From assembly GCA_020637215.1 (NCBI GenBank), contig JACJWI010000002.1:310001-374000 (forward strand): a stretch of DNA of 64,000 bases. The letters are read 5' to 3'. The DNA comes from Microthrixaceae bacterium. Lineage in GTDB: Bacteria; Actinomycetota; Acidimicrobiia; Acidimicrobiales; Microtrichaceae. A program made the translations under genes and the position numbers. Under the pieces are notes generated by a model. It saw only the letters and a program-made list of their open reading frames with translations, had not been told where the DNA came from and did no database searches. This document shows, in pieces, positions 51,976-61,142 of the stretch; position 1 is the stretch's first letter; each line of letters begins with the position of its first letter.

Positions 51976-52566
51976 CTACGGTTCTACACCCTCTCCGGTG
52001 GGGGCCGGCCCCGCGGCACCGGACGGCGGGACGAGCGTGTCGATCAGGGCGGCGGCATCGGAGTCGACCACGAGCAGGTCCCGGGCCCGGGGTTTGCTGA
52101 GCCCCAGTGCCACCGAGTGGTCGAGGAAGGCGATCAGGTGGTCGAAGTAGGTCCCGACGGCGAGCAGGCCGGTCGGCTTGGGGTGCAGTCCGAGGTACGA
52201 CCAGCACAGCACCTCGAACATCTCCTCCATCGTGCCCACCCCGCCCGGGAGCGTCAGGAACGCGTCGGCCCGATCGATCATCACCCGCTTCCGTTCGGAC
52301 ATGTCGGCCACGACCACCAGCTCGTCGATGCCGTGGTGGGCGACCTCCGGCTTCATCAGGTGGTCCGTGATCACGCCGGTGACCCGGCCTCCACCGGCCA
52401 TGACCCGGTCGGCCACGATCCCCATCAGCCCGACCTGACCGCCGCCGTAGACCAGGTCGATGCCTCGGGCCGCCATCAGGTCGCCCACCTCGGCGGCGGC
52501 CTCCGCGAACGTGGGGTCCTCCCCGAGGCGGGAGGCGCAGTAGACGCACAGGGTCGGAGCGGTCAC
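51976..52566 (-). CDS. LOG-family cytokinin riboside 5'-monophosphate phosphoribohydrolase-like protein
   Basis: The 196-residue Rossmann protein begins with GTG and TAPTLCVYCASRLGEDPTF, contains VYGGGQVGLMGIVADRV and MSERKRVMIDRADAFLTLPG then GVGTMEE. The R-K-R and P-G-G-x-G-T-x-x-E motifs are the LOG catalytic signature, formerly misnamed lysine decarboxylase. It releases adenine-like bases from nucleotide monophosphates. The ligase gene follows two bases later on the same strand. Confidence 0.92.
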   Translation of the reverse strand: MTAPTLCVYCASRLGEDPTFAEAAAEVGDLMAARGIDLVYGGGQVGLMGIVADRVMAGGGRVTGVITDHLMKPEVAHHGIDELVVVADMSERKRVMIDRADAFLTLPGGVGTMEEMFEVLCWSYLGLHPKPTGLLAVGTYFDHLIAFLDHSVALGLSKPRARDLLVVDSDAAALIDTLVPPSGAAGPAPTGEGVEP

Positions 52567-52637
52567 GGCGGGCGACGCTACCGCTCCGGCGCTGCGCCTT
52601 TGGGGCCGGGGCGAGGGCGCAAGTACCGTTCGGATCC

Positions 52638-54188
52638 ATGGAGCACCCCATTCGAGAGCGGGTCGAGGACCTCGCCCGGCGTCGTGAGCAGGCGCTGTCC
52701 CCCGGTTCGCAGCGTTCGATCGACCGTCAGCACGAGCGGGGCAAGATGCTCGCCCGCGAGCGCCTCGAGTACTTCCTCGACGAGGGCTCCTTCCACGAGC
52801 TCGACATGCTCGCCCGCCACCGCGCCGGTGAGGCGCTCGGCGACCGTCCCTACGGCGACGGCGTCATCACCGGCTGGGGGACCGTCGACGGCCGCAAGGT
52901 GTTCGTGTTCAGCCAGGACTTCACCGTCTACGGCGGCGCCCTCGGTGAGGTGTTCGCCGAGAAGATCATGAAGCTGATGGACCTGGCCACCAAGGTCGGG
53001 GCGCCGGTCATCGGCCTCAACGACGGCGCCGGGGCCCGCATCCAGGAGGGCGTCGTCTCCCTGGCCAGCTACGGCGGCATCTTCTACCGGAACGTCAAGG
53101 CGTCCGGTGTCACCCCGCAGATCAGCGTGATCATGGGCCCGTGCGCCGGCGGAGCGGTCTACAGCCCGGTCATGACCGACTTCGTGTTCATGGTCGACGA
53201 GACGTCCTACATGTTCATCACCGGCCCCGACGTGGTGAAGCAGGTGACCGGCGAGGAGGTCTCCCAGCAGCAGCTCGGCGGCGCCCGCACCCACACCGGC
53301 ACCTCGGGCGTGGCGCAGTTCATCTCCGCGGACGACAAGGCGTGCCTCGACGACGTGCGCTACCTGCTCGGCTTCCTGCCCTCCAACAACCTCGAGGAGG
53401 CACCCCTCGAGCCGACTGCGGATCCGGCGGACCGTCGCTGCGAGGAGCTCTACGACATCATCCCGTCGTCGGCCAACCAGCCCTACGACATGCGCGACGT
53501 GGTGCGGACCGTCGTCGACGACGGCGACTTCTTCGAGTACGCGCGGGACTGGGCCGGATCGATCATCTGCGGTTTCGCCCGACTGGGTGGCACCAGCGTC
53601 GGCATCGTCGGCAACCAGCCGGCCATGTACGCCGGTGTGCTCGACATCGAGTCGTCGTCCAAGGCGGCTCGCTTCGTGCGGACCTGCGACGCGTTCAACA
53701 TCCCGCTCGTCACCTTCGTCGACGTCCCCGGGTTCCTGCCCGGCGTCGACCAGGAGCACAACGGGATCATCCGCCACGGCGCCAAGCTGCTGTACGCATA
53801 CTGCGAGGCGACGGTGCCGCGCATCTCGGTGATCACCCGCAAGGCCTACGGCGGGGCGTACGTGGTGATGGACTCCAAGTCGATCGGCTCGGACCTGGCG
53901 TTCGCCTATCCCTCCGCCGAGCTGGCGGTGATGGGTGCCGCGGGCGCGGTCGAGATCGTGAACCGGCGGGAGCTCGCGGAGGCAGCCGACCCGGTGGCCC
54001 GCCGGGCCGAGCTCGTCGAGGCCTACGAGGAGACCTACCTCAACCCGTGGGAGGCGACCGACCGCGGCTACGTCGACGACGTGATCGATCCGGCCGAGAC
54101 CCGCATCAAGCTGATCGCGGCGCTCGACGTGCTGCGCACCAAGCGCGAGGACCTGCCCAACCGCAAGCACGGCAACATGCCGCTGTGA
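52638..54188 (+). CDS. Acyl-CoA (propionyl-CoA) carboxylase beta subunit
   Basis: The 516-residue carboxyltransferase has SIDRQHERGKMLARERLEYF, GVVSLASYGGIFYRNVKASG, QISVIMGPCAGGAVYSPVMT, and the C-terminal VDVPGFLPGVDQEHNGII with ITRKAYGGAYVVMDSKSIG. The two GG motifs form oxyanion holes for biotin and acyl-CoA. Length suits PccB/AccD5. It would supply methylmalonyl-CoA from propionyl-CoA. An epsilon-like gene follows 25 bases downstream; the biotinylated alpha subunit is not in the window. TACCGTTCGGAT just before the ATG is a partial match to the ccrA palindrome. Confidence 0.94.
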   Translation: MEHPIRERVEDLARRREQALSPGSQRSIDRQHERGKMLARERLEYFLDEGSFHELDMLARHRAGEALGDRPYGDGVITGWGTVDGRKVFVFSQDFTVYGGALGEVFAEKIMKLMDLATKVGAPVIGLNDGAGARIQEGVVSLASYGGIFYRNVKASGVTPQISVIMGPCAGGAVYSPVMTDFVFMVDETSYMFITGPDVVKQVTGEEVSQQQLGGARTHTGTSGVAQFISADDKACLDDVRYLLGFLPSNNLEEAPLEPTADPADRRCEELYDIIPSSANQPYDMRDVVRTVVDDGDFFEYARDWAGSIICGFARLGGTSVGIVGNQPAMYAGVLDIESSSKAARFVRTCDAFNIPLVTFVDVPGFLPGVDQEHNGIIRHGAKLLYAYCEATVPRISVITRKAYGGAYVVMDSKSIGSDLAFAYPSAELAVMGAAGAVEIVNRRELAEAADPVARRAELVEAYEETYLNPWEATDRGYVDDVIDPAETRIKLIAALDVLRTKREDLPNRKHGNMPL

Positions 54189-54213
54189 GCGGCAGGAATC
54201 CGACGAGCACATC

Positions 54214-54393
54214 ATGAGCGTGCACATCACCCCCGAGCCCACCGACGAGGAGGCCGCAGCGATCGTCGCTGCGATCCAGTGCGGGCTGCCCGGAGGATCC
54301 GCGGAGGTCGGACCGGAGCGCGTGTCGCGCTGGCGGTGGTCGGGACGGTGGTGGTCCAAGCCGGTACCGGTCCGTCGCGGCCGGCCCGGCTGA
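54214..54393 (+). CDS. Acyl-CoA carboxylase epsilon subunit
   Basis: A 59-residue frame from ATG 54214 reads MSVHITPEPTDEEAAAIVAA and ends SRWRWSGRWWSKPVPVRRGR plus PG. The PTxEExAAI lead and Trp/Arg-rich SGRWW end are typical of actinomycete PccE/AccE peptides, which stiffen the alpha-beta complex and raise activity. It follows the beta subunit by 25 bases and precedes the flavoprotein by 21, all on one strand. Easily missed because of its size. Confidence 0.82.
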   Translation: MSVHITPEPTDEEAAAIVAAIQCGLPGGSAEVGPERVSRWRWSGRWWSKPVPVRRGRPG

Positions 54394-54414
54394 CCGCCCC
54401 CGGCCCCGATTCTC

Positions 54415-55851
54415 ATGACTCCTGACGCCACTGGTGGCGCGAACGGTCACGGGAATCCGGCAGGGGCCGCCGCGGTGGTGCTCGGCGCCGGGACAGCGGG
54501 ACTCAACGCGGCGTTGCAGTTGGCTCGACGAGGCCTGCAGGTCACCGTCGTCGAGTCCCGTCGACTCGGTGAGGGCGGCGCCCGCTGGGACAACGGGGTG
54601 CTCGACTGGCAGTACACCCGGGCCGGCATCGCCCCACCGACGCCGGACGAGGTGCACGACACCACCGGCGTGACCCGGCTGTACGGCCCGGCCGACGCCG
54701 GTCCGGTGACGGTGCAGTCGCCCACTCGCCATGCCGACATGCGACGCCTGAACGACCGGCTGGTCGGACTGTGCCGAGCCGAGGGTGTCGCCTTCGTGGA
54801 CCGGGCCCGCGACGTGGTCGTCTCGGAGGTGGACGGCCGGGTCCGCGCCCTGGATCTCGTCGGCTGCGATCCCGACGACGGCCCCTCCGACGGACAGCAC
54901 GGTGACGAGGCGGGTGCCCGGGCGTTGCACCTCGAGGCCGACCTGTTCGTCGACGCGGCGGGTCGACACGGCGTGCTGCGCTCGCAGGTGCGTGACCTGG
55001 TGCAGTGGTGTCCGCCCGTGGCCCGGGACCTGTTGTGCACCGCCAGCCAGTTCATGTTTCGCGTGGCCGAGGTCGACGGCGCCCGACGGTTCCTCGACCG
55101 ACGCGGCGTCCGAGCGGGCGACGGCGTCACCTGGGTGGGTCTCGACGGCGGGTTCTCGGCGCTGGCGGTGACGGTCCAACCCGACCTGGAGCGGGTGTCG
55201 GTGCTGACCGGGACGATCGCCTCGGGGTCATGGGGGAGCGGCCGCACGATCCTGGACCGGGCCCGGGCCGAGAACCCGTGGATCGGCGATCCGATCTACG
55301 GCGGTGACGGGCTCATCCCGCTGCGGAGGCCGTTCGCCCGGCTCGGCGCCGGCGGGGTCGCCCTCGTCGGTGACGCCGCGTGCCAGGTGTTCCCGGCCCA
55401 CGGCAGCGGGATCGGGACGGGTCTGATGGCGGGGGCGGTTCTCGCCGAGCAGGTCGTCGCCCACCGTGACCCGGGGTCCGACGAGGCGCTGTGGGCCTAT
55501 CAGCACGCGTTCCACGCCGAGCACGGAGGCGGTCTGGCCGCCTACGACGCGTTCCGGCGGTGCAGCAGCGCGATCGGCTCCGACGGGATCCGTCGCCTGT
55601 TCACCAGCGGGCTGTTCACCGCCGAGATGGGCGGGTCGGGTCTCGACCAGCGCTGGAGCGAGCCGACGCCGGCGCAGACGGTCGCCGCGGCGCGCGCCTA
55701 CCTGCGCGACCCGGGACTCGCCCGCGCCATGGTGCCGTGGCTCGCCCGGTGCGCGATCGCCGCTCGACTCGGCGCCGCGTCGCCGGCCGAGCCCGATGAG
55801 CGGGCCCTTCGCCGCTGGGACCGTCGGGTCGCCCGGCTCGTCGACGGCTGA
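54415..55851 (+). CDS. FAD-dependent oxidoreductase (geranylgeranyl reductase-like)
   Basis: The 478-residue flavoprotein has VVLGAGTAGLNAALQLARRG and VVESRRLGEGG, the FAD Rossmann and ribose-binding acidic residue, and LFVDAAGRHGVLR in the middle. GVALVGDAACQVFPAHGSGI with GTGLMAGAVLAEQV is the second FAD motif of geranylgeranyl reductases and lycopene cyclases. No membrane helix, though the family often docks at membranes. The substrate is unknown. Same strand as the carboxylase genes, ending 113 bases before the phosphatase gene. Confidence 0.86.
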   Translation: MTPDATGGANGHGNPAGAAAVVLGAGTAGLNAALQLARRGLQVTVVESRRLGEGGARWDNGVLDWQYTRAGIAPPTPDEVHDTTGVTRLYGPADAGPVTVQSPTRHADMRRLNDRLVGLCRAEGVAFVDRARDVVVSEVDGRVRALDLVGCDPDDGPSDGQHGDEAGARALHLEADLFVDAAGRHGVLRSQVRDLVQWCPPVARDLLCTASQFMFRVAEVDGARRFLDRRGVRAGDGVTWVGLDGGFSALAVTVQPDLERVSVLTGTIASGSWGSGRTILDRARAENPWIGDPIYGGDGLIPLRRPFARLGAGGVALVGDAACQVFPAHGSGIGTGLMAGAVLAEQVVAHRDPGSDEALWAYQHAFHAEHGGGLAAYDAFRRCSSAIGSDGIRRLFTSGLFTAEMGGSGLDQRWSEPTPAQTVAAARAYLRDPGLARAMVPWLARCAIAARLGAASPAEPDERALRRWDRRVARLVDG

Positions 55852-55963
55852 TCGGCGTCTCTCCTCAGCCAGTAGCGCCCGATGCCACCGACGCCGGTCG
55901 TGTCCGGGCGCCGTTGACCGTGCCCGACGGTACCCCTCGGCCGACGCCGTATCCTCGGGCGAC

Positions 55964-57001
55964 GTGGCGAACCACCCCGACGACCTGCTGCCCGAACCGA
56001 TGCCGGCCGAGGTGATGACCGTCGCGGATGACGAGGTGATCGTGTTCCGGGGAGCGACGTCGGTGCGCGCCACCGAGCTCCGCCCCGACACCGACGTCAC
56101 CGTCGACGGGGTCGAGGTGCACACCCTGCCCCGACGCGGCGAGCTGCTGGCCCGGGTGGTCACCGCGAACGACGTCCACTTCGGCGAGGTCCTGTGCGGC
56201 CACATCGACGGCGCGGACTGGGAGACCTACTCGGTGGAGCCGGGACAACCCCCGTATCCCGAGACGATGAACGCGGCGGTGGTCGCCGACATGGCGGCGT
56301 GGGAGCCCGACGCCGTCGTGGTCAAGGGCGACGTCACCTCGAACGGCACCGACGACGAGGTCGACCGGTTCCTCGAGGTCTACGGCGGAGCGTTCGGGGA
56401 CCGGCTCACCTGGGTGCGGGGCAACCACGAGAGCTACCACCACAACCAGCGGGGCGCATGGCCCACCCAGGAGGTGACCCTGCCCGGCGTCACCCTGGCC
56501 GTGCTCGACACGTCGCGGGACGGTCGCATCAACGGCGACCTGGACGCGGAGCAGCTCGACTGGCTCGACGAGCTCGGCCAACGCGCCGACCGGCCCGTCA
56601 TGGTGTTCGGTCACCACCCGGTGTGGAACCCGGCCGAGGAGGCCCGCCACGACTCGACCTTCGGCCTGGTCCCCGACGCCACCGAGGCGTTGGCAGAGAC
56701 GTTCGCCCGCCGCCCCCGTCTGCTCGGCTACTTCGCCGGGCACACCCACCGCAACAAGCGCATCGGTCTGCCCGGCGTGGGCGACGTCCCCTTCGTCGAG
56801 GTCGGCACGGTCAAGGACTTCCCGGGGTCGTGGGCCGAGTACCGGATCCACGACGGGATGGTGCTGCAGGTCCACCGCCGGGTGACCGACCCGGTCGCCC
56901 TGGAGTGGAGCGAGCGCACCCGCGGGATGTTCGCCGGGACCTACTCGGGATACGCCCGGGGCAGACGGTCCGACCGCTGCTTCGCGATGGTGGCCCGATG
57001 A
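55964..57001 (+). CDS. Calcineurin-like metallophosphoesterase
   Basis: GTG 55964 gives 345 residues. Metal ligands are spread as usual: TANDVHFGEV (D-x-H), VVVKGDVTSNG (G-D), VRGNHESYH (G-N-H), VFGHHPVW and YFAGHTHRNKR (G-H-x-H). The N-terminal 80 residues are a strand-rich extra domain (FRGATSVRATELRPDTDVTV). Substrates in this class range from cyclic nucleotides to phospholipids, so it is left open. The stop overlaps the CoA-transferase ATG (ATGA). Confidence 0.89.
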   Translation: MANHPDDLLPEPMPAEVMTVADDEVIVFRGATSVRATELRPDTDVTVDGVEVHTLPRRGELLARVVTANDVHFGEVLCGHIDGADWETYSVEPGQPPYPETMNAAVVADMAAWEPDAVVVKGDVTSNGTDDEVDRFLEVYGGAFGDRLTWVRGNHESYHHNQRGAWPTQEVTLPGVTLAVLDTSRDGRINGDLDAEQLDWLDELGQRADRPVMVFGHHPVWNPAEEARHDSTFGLVPDATEALAETFARRPRLLGYFAGHTHRNKRIGLPGVGDVPFVEVGTVKDFPGSWAEYRIHDGMVLQVHRRVTDPVALEWSERTRGMFAGTYSGYARGRRSDRCFAMVAR

Positions 57002-58179
57002 GCGGTCGTGGTGACGGCTCCGAGGCCGAGGCCCCCTCCGGTGACGGGCCCGGTCCGCTGGCGGACCTGCGGGTGATCGACCTGGCGACGGTGATCGCCG
57101 GGCCGGGATGCGCCCGCTACCTCGCGGACTTCGGTGCGGACGTGATCAAGGTCGAACGCCCGCCCGGGGGCGACGGGGTCAGGGCCATGGGGTGGACCGA
57201 CCCGACCGACGGGCTGTCGCTGTGGTGGAAGATCGTCGGGCGCAACAAGCGGACGATCGCCCTCGACCTCAAGGACCCCGATGACCTCGCCGCCGTGCGT
57301 CGGCTGATCGACTCCGCGGACGTGCTGGTCGAGAACTTCCGGCCCGGCACCCTCGAGCGCCTCGGCCTGGATCCCGACGTGCTGCACCGCACCAACCCGC
57401 GTCTGGTGGTCACCCGGGTGACCGGCTTCGGCCAGACCGGCCCGTACAAGGACCGCCCGGGGTTCGCGACCCAGGCCGAGGCGCTGTCGGGGTTCGCCGC
57501 GATCAACGGCGAGCCCGACGGTCAACCGCTGCTGCCGCCCATTGCGCTCACCGACGAGGTGGCGGCGCTGGTCGCCGCGTTCGCCACCATGGTCGCGGTG
57601 CACTCGGGGGTCGGACAGGTCGTCGACGTCAACCTCATCGAGTCGATGCTTCAGCTCATGGGCCCGCTCGTGCCGCTGTACGGCTTGCGCGGCGAGGTGC
57701 AGGAGCGTCTCGGCGCGGGCATCCCCTACACGGTCCCCCGCAACACGTACCGGACCTCCGACGGTCGGTGGGTGGCGGTGTCGACCAGCGCCGAGTCCGT
57801 CGCCGAACGGGTCATGGACCTCATCGGACTCGGCGACGACCCCCGCTTCGGGGACTTCTCGGGCCGGGTGGCGCACCGGGACCTGATCGACGAGCGCATG
57901 GCGGAGTGGATGGCGGCCCGGACGATGGAACAGGTGCTCGCAGAGTTCGAGGCGGCCCATGCGGCGGTGGCGCCGGTCTACGACATGGCCGACATCGCCG
58001 CCGACCCGCACTTCCGTGCACGCGGCTCGATCGTCGAGGTCGACGGGGTTCCGATGCCCGAGGTCGTGGCCCGGCTGTCGGCCACGCCGGGTCGGGTGCG
58101 TTGGGCGGGTCGTCCGCTCGACGCGGACGGCGAGGCGATCCGCCGCGAGGTCGACCCCGACGGGTCCGCCGCCGGCTGA
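56998..58179 (+). CDS. CaiB/BaiF family III CoA-transferase
   Basis: The 393-residue protein has LRVIDLATVIAGPGCARYLA, DFGADVIKVERPPGGD, RNKRTIALDLKDP, LVENFRPGTLERLGL and VTGFGQTGPYKDRPGF, all family III signatures. The catalytic Asp that follows a Gly-Tyr in formyl-CoA transferase appears here as FATQAEALSG, with Ala, so the usual acyl-anhydride mechanism is in doubt unless another residue serves. Coupled to the phosphoesterase gene. Substrate unknown; racemase or transferase of a branched acyl-CoA would suit the setting. Confidence 0.88.
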   Translation: MSGRGDGSEAEAPSGDGPGPLADLRVIDLATVIAGPGCARYLADFGADVIKVERPPGGDGVRAMGWTDPTDGLSLWWKIVGRNKRTIALDLKDPDDLAAVRRLIDSADVLVENFRPGTLERLGLDPDVLHRTNPRLVVTRVTGFGQTGPYKDRPGFATQAEALSGFAAINGEPDGQPLLPPIALTDEVAALVAAFATMVAVHSGVGQVVDVNLIESMLQLMGPLVPLYGLRGEVQERLGAGIPYTVPRNTYRTSDGRWVAVSTSAESVAERVMDLIGLGDDPRFGDFSGRVAHRDLIDERMAEWMAARTMEQVLAEFEAAHAAVAPVYDMADIAADPHFRARGSIVEVDGVPMPEVVARLSATPGRVRWAGRPLDADGEAIRREVDPDGSAAG

Positions 58180-58180
58180 G

Positions 58181-58216
58181 CGGCCACGTCGACGGCGCCG
58201 GCCGCCGACGTGGCCG
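58181..58216. terminator. Bidirectional terminator hairpin
   Basis: A 16-bp stem with one mismatch (CGGCCACGTCG outermost) closes a GCCG loop between the convergent CoA-transferase and GGDEF-like genes. Confidence 0.65.
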
Positions 58217-58236
58217 AGCGGGGTCGGTCCGGGCGG

Positions 58237-59091
58237 TCAGCCCTCGACGACGGCGACCTCGATGCGGTCCTGGTTCCACTCCTGGGCGGCGACCAGCGCG
58301 GCACGGGCCTGGTCGATCAGCTCCGGCCCGCTGAACGCGTGGGCGGGGTAGCAGGCGACGCCGGCCCACATGGTGTGGGGGCCCGAACGGCTCACCAGGT
58401 TCCGTCGGGTGCGCTCCACGGTCCACACCGCACCGTTCTCGGGGGTGTCCTCCAGGATGACGGCGTAGGTCCCGTCGTCGAGGCGACACGCGATGTCGGC
58501 CTCTCGAAGCGTCTGGCGGATCGAGTCGGCCACCTTCGGCGGCGGCGCGGCACGGGAGGCGTCCTCGACCTGACCCTCGGCGACCTGCATCAGGCACACC
58601 GACACCGGCCGGAGGTGCCGCCGGGCCGCGGCCAGGCGGGACTGGAGGGCGACGACGAAGTACGCCTCGGAGAAGAGCTGGGACGCGGCGTCGGTAAGGG
58701 CCGAAGCATCCGCGACCGACGTGACGGGGCCGCCCGGTCCGGCGCCGTTCACGGTCGGGTCGCTGTCCGGGGTCGGGTCGATGTCCGCGGCGGCGACGGC
58801 GGCAGGCTGGTCGGATGCCGCGTCGGCGAGCTGGCGGCGGACGGAGTCGAGCTCGACCCGGGTCTCGGCCAACTCGCGACGGGTCCGGTCGATCACCTGG
58901 TCGCGGTCGGCGTCGACCACGTCGGCGGCGCCGGTGGCCGTCGGCCGGGCGGCCAGGGCGGCGGCGCCGGCGGCCAGCGCGGACAGACCGGCCACCATGC
59001 CCAGCACCGGCACGTCGAGAGCCAGGGAACCGACCCCGAAGGCCAGTCCCACGACCCCGAGTACGAGCGCGATGACACGAGCGTCGACCAT
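58237..59091 (-). CDS. Membrane protein with degenerate GGDEF domain
   Basis: From ATG 59091 (GGAGGAGCC upstream) the product has 284 residues; ATG 59130 is an alternative. Two hydrophobic helices (VIALVLGVVGLAFGVGSLAL; GMVAGLSALAAGAAALAA) lead into a coiled coil (RRELAETRVELDSVRRQLAD) and a GGDEF-shaped domain. The active loop reads CRLDDGTYAVILEDT where catalytic members have R-x-G-G-D-E-F. The substrate and metal residues are lost, so it is probably a sensor or scaffold, not a cyclase. It follows the mutase gene by 56 bases. Confidence 0.82.
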   Translation of the reverse strand: MVDARVIALVLGVVGLAFGVGSLALDVPVLGMVAGLSALAAGAAALAARPTATGAADVVDADRDQVIDRTRRELAETRVELDSVRRQLADAASDQPAAVAAADIDPTPDSDPTVNGAGPGGPVTSVADASALTDAASQLFSEAYFVVALQSRLAAARRHLRPVSVCLMQVAEGQVEDASRAAPPPKVADSIRQTLREADIACRLDDGTYAVILEDTPENGAVWTVERTRRNLVSRSGPHTMWAGVACYPAHAFSGPELIDQARAALVAAQEWNQDRIEVAVVEG

Positions 59092-59147
59092 GGCTCCTCC
59101 ATCGGCTCCGTCGTCCGGGGACGTGAACATTCGTCGCTGCCCCTTGG

Positions 59148-61142
59148 TCAGTCGCGGGCGGCCAGGGCCAGCTCGGCGATCTCGGTGACGATCCGGGTCA
59201 GCTCGAAGTCCTTGGGGGTGAACACCGCGGCGACCCCGCTGTCGAGGAGCTTGGGTCGGTCGTCCTCGGGGATGATCCCGCCGGCGACGACCGGGGCGTC
59301 GACGTGGGCGTCGCGCAGGAGCCGGACGACCTCGGGGATCAGCTCCATGTGCGATCCGGACAGGATCGACAGGCCGATCACGTCGACGTCCTCGTCGCGG
59401 GCGGCGGCGACGATCTGCTCCGGGGTCAGGCGGATCCCCTGGTAGATCACCTCCATGCCGGCGTCGCGGGCGGCCACCGCGATCTGCTCGGCCCCGTTGG
59501 AGTGGCCGTCGAGGCCGGGCTTGGCCACCAGGAACCGTGGCGGGCCGCCGTCCGCGCGGCGCAGACGCTCCGACAGGGCGCGCAGCCCGTCGGACCCGCC
59601 GGCCACACCCGCGGCGGCGGCGACCCCGGTCGGGGCGCGGTACTCGCCGAACACCTCGCGGAGGCAGTCGGCCCACTCGCCGGTGGTCCCGCCGACTCGG
59701 GCCAGCTCGATCGTCGGGCCCATGATGTTCTCGTCGGAGCGGGCGACCCGTTCCAGCTCGCGCATCGCCTTGTCGACCGCGGCCTTGTCGCGCTCGGCGC
59801 GCCAACGGCGGACGTCCTCGATCATCTCGTCCTGCACCGCCGGGTCGACCTTGAGGATGCTGTCGTCGCCTGCGAGCGGTGAGGGGGCGGTCTCGGTGAA
59901 GGCGTTGACGCCGAGCACGGTCAGCTCGCCGCTCTCGATCCGACGCATGCGCTCGGTGTGGGAGCGCACCAGGCGACCCTTGAGCTCGTCGATCGCCTCG
60001 AAGGCGCCGCCGAGCTCGAGCACCTCGTCGAGCTCGGCCTGAGCGGCGTCCTCCAGCTCGGAGGTGAGACCCTCCATGACCACCGACCCCTCGAACAGGT
60101 CGGGGTAGTCGAGCAGGTCGGTCTCGAGCGCCAGCACCTGCTGGATGCGAAGCGACCACTGCTGGTCCCACGGGCGGGGCAGGCCGAGCGCCTCGTTCCA
60201 CGCCGGCAGCTGCAGGGATCGGGCCCGGGCGTCGCGGGACATGGTCACGCCGAGCGCCTCGAGCACGATGCGCTGCACGTTGTTCTCCGGCTGCGCCTCG
60301 GTCAGACCCAGGGAGTTGACCTGCACGCCGTAGCGGAAGCGGCGGGCCTTGGGGTCGGTGATGCCGTAGCGCTCGGCGGTGAGGCGGTCCCACATGCGGG
60401 TGAAGGTCCGCATCTTGGCGATCTCCTCCACGAAGCGGATGCCGGCGTTGACGAAGAAGCTCACCGACGCCACGACCTCGGGCATCCGCTCGGGCGCGAC
60501 CTGGCCGGACTCCTTCACCGCGTCGAGGACACCCAGCGCGCACGCGAGCGAGTAGGCGATCTCCTGCACCGGCGTCGCCCCGGCCTCCTGCAGGTGGTAG
60601 GAGCACACGTTCATCGGGTTCCACTTGGGGATGTGCTCGTTGCAGAACGCGAACATGTCGACGATCAGTCGGCGGCTCGGCCCCGGCGGGAAGACGTAGG
60701 TCCCCCTCGAGAGGTACTCCTTGACGATGTCGTTCTGGGTCGTTCCGCGCAGAGCGGTGGTCGCCACGCCCTGCTCGGTGGCGTTGGCCGTGTAGAGCCC
60801 GAGCAGCCACGCCGCGGTCGCGTTGATCGTCATCGACGTGTTCATCTCGCCGGGAGGGATGCCGTCGAGGAGGGTGCGCATGTGGCCGAGGTGCGCCACC
60901 GGGACGCCGACCTTTCCGACCTCGCCCCGGGCCAGCACGTGGTCGGGGTCGTAGCCGGTCTGGGTGGGCAGGTCGAACGCGATCGACAGGCCGGTCTGCC
61001 CCTTGGCCAGGTTGGTGCGGTACAGCTCGTTGGAGGCCCGGGCGGTCGAGTGGCCCGAATAGGTCCGCATCAACCACGGGCGGTCGCGCTGGGGCAGGTG
61101 GACGACGGGATCCGGACCGCCCGGACGGGGCTCAGCAGTCAT
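59148..61142 (-). CDS. ecm: Ethylmalonyl-CoA mutase, adenosylcobalamin-dependent
   Basis: The 664-residue single-chain mutase turns ethylmalonyl-CoA to methylsuccinyl-CoA. The substrate domain has RPWLMRTYSGHSTARASNEL, NLAKGQTGLSIAFDLPTQTG, NTSMTINATA, WNPMNVCSYHLQEAGATP and YGVQVNSLGLTEAQPENNVQ. The cobalamin domain has KPGLDGHSNGAEQ (D-x-H-x2-G lower ligand) and GLSILSGSHMELIPEV with GGIIPEDD. KGQTGLSIAFDLPTQTGYD and RGTYVFPPGPS distinguish it from methylmalonyl- and isobutyryl-CoA mutases. Completes the route begun by CcrA 17 kb away. No cobalamin riboswitch box was found upstream by eye. Confidence 0.92.
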   Translation of the reverse strand: MTAEPRPGGPDPVVHLPQRDRPWLMRTYSGHSTARASNELYRTNLAKGQTGLSIAFDLPTQTGYDPDHVLARGEVGKVGVPVAHLGHMRTLLDGIPPGEMNTSMTINATAAWLLGLYTANATEQGVATTALRGTTQNDIVKEYLSRGTYVFPPGPSRRLIVDMFAFCNEHIPKWNPMNVCSYHLQEAGATPVQEIAYSLACALGVLDAVKESGQVAPERMPEVVASVSFFVNAGIRFVEEIAKMRTFTRMWDRLTAERYGITDPKARRFRYGVQVNSLGLTEAQPENNVQRIVLEALGVTMSRDARARSLQLPAWNEALGLPRPWDQQWSLRIQQVLALETDLLDYPDLFEGSVVMEGLTSELEDAAQAELDEVLELGGAFEAIDELKGRLVRSHTERMRRIESGELTVLGVNAFTETAPSPLAGDDSILKVDPAVQDEMIEDVRRWRAERDKAAVDKAMRELERVARSDENIMGPTIELARVGGTTGEWADCLREVFGEYRAPTGVAAAAGVAGGSDGLRALSERLRRADGGPPRFLVAKPGLDGHSNGAEQIAVAARDAGMEVIYQGIRLTPEQIVAAARDEDVDVIGLSILSGSHMELIPEVVRLLRDAHVDAPVVAGGIIPEDDRPKLLDSGVAAVFTPKDFELTRIVTEIAELALAARD

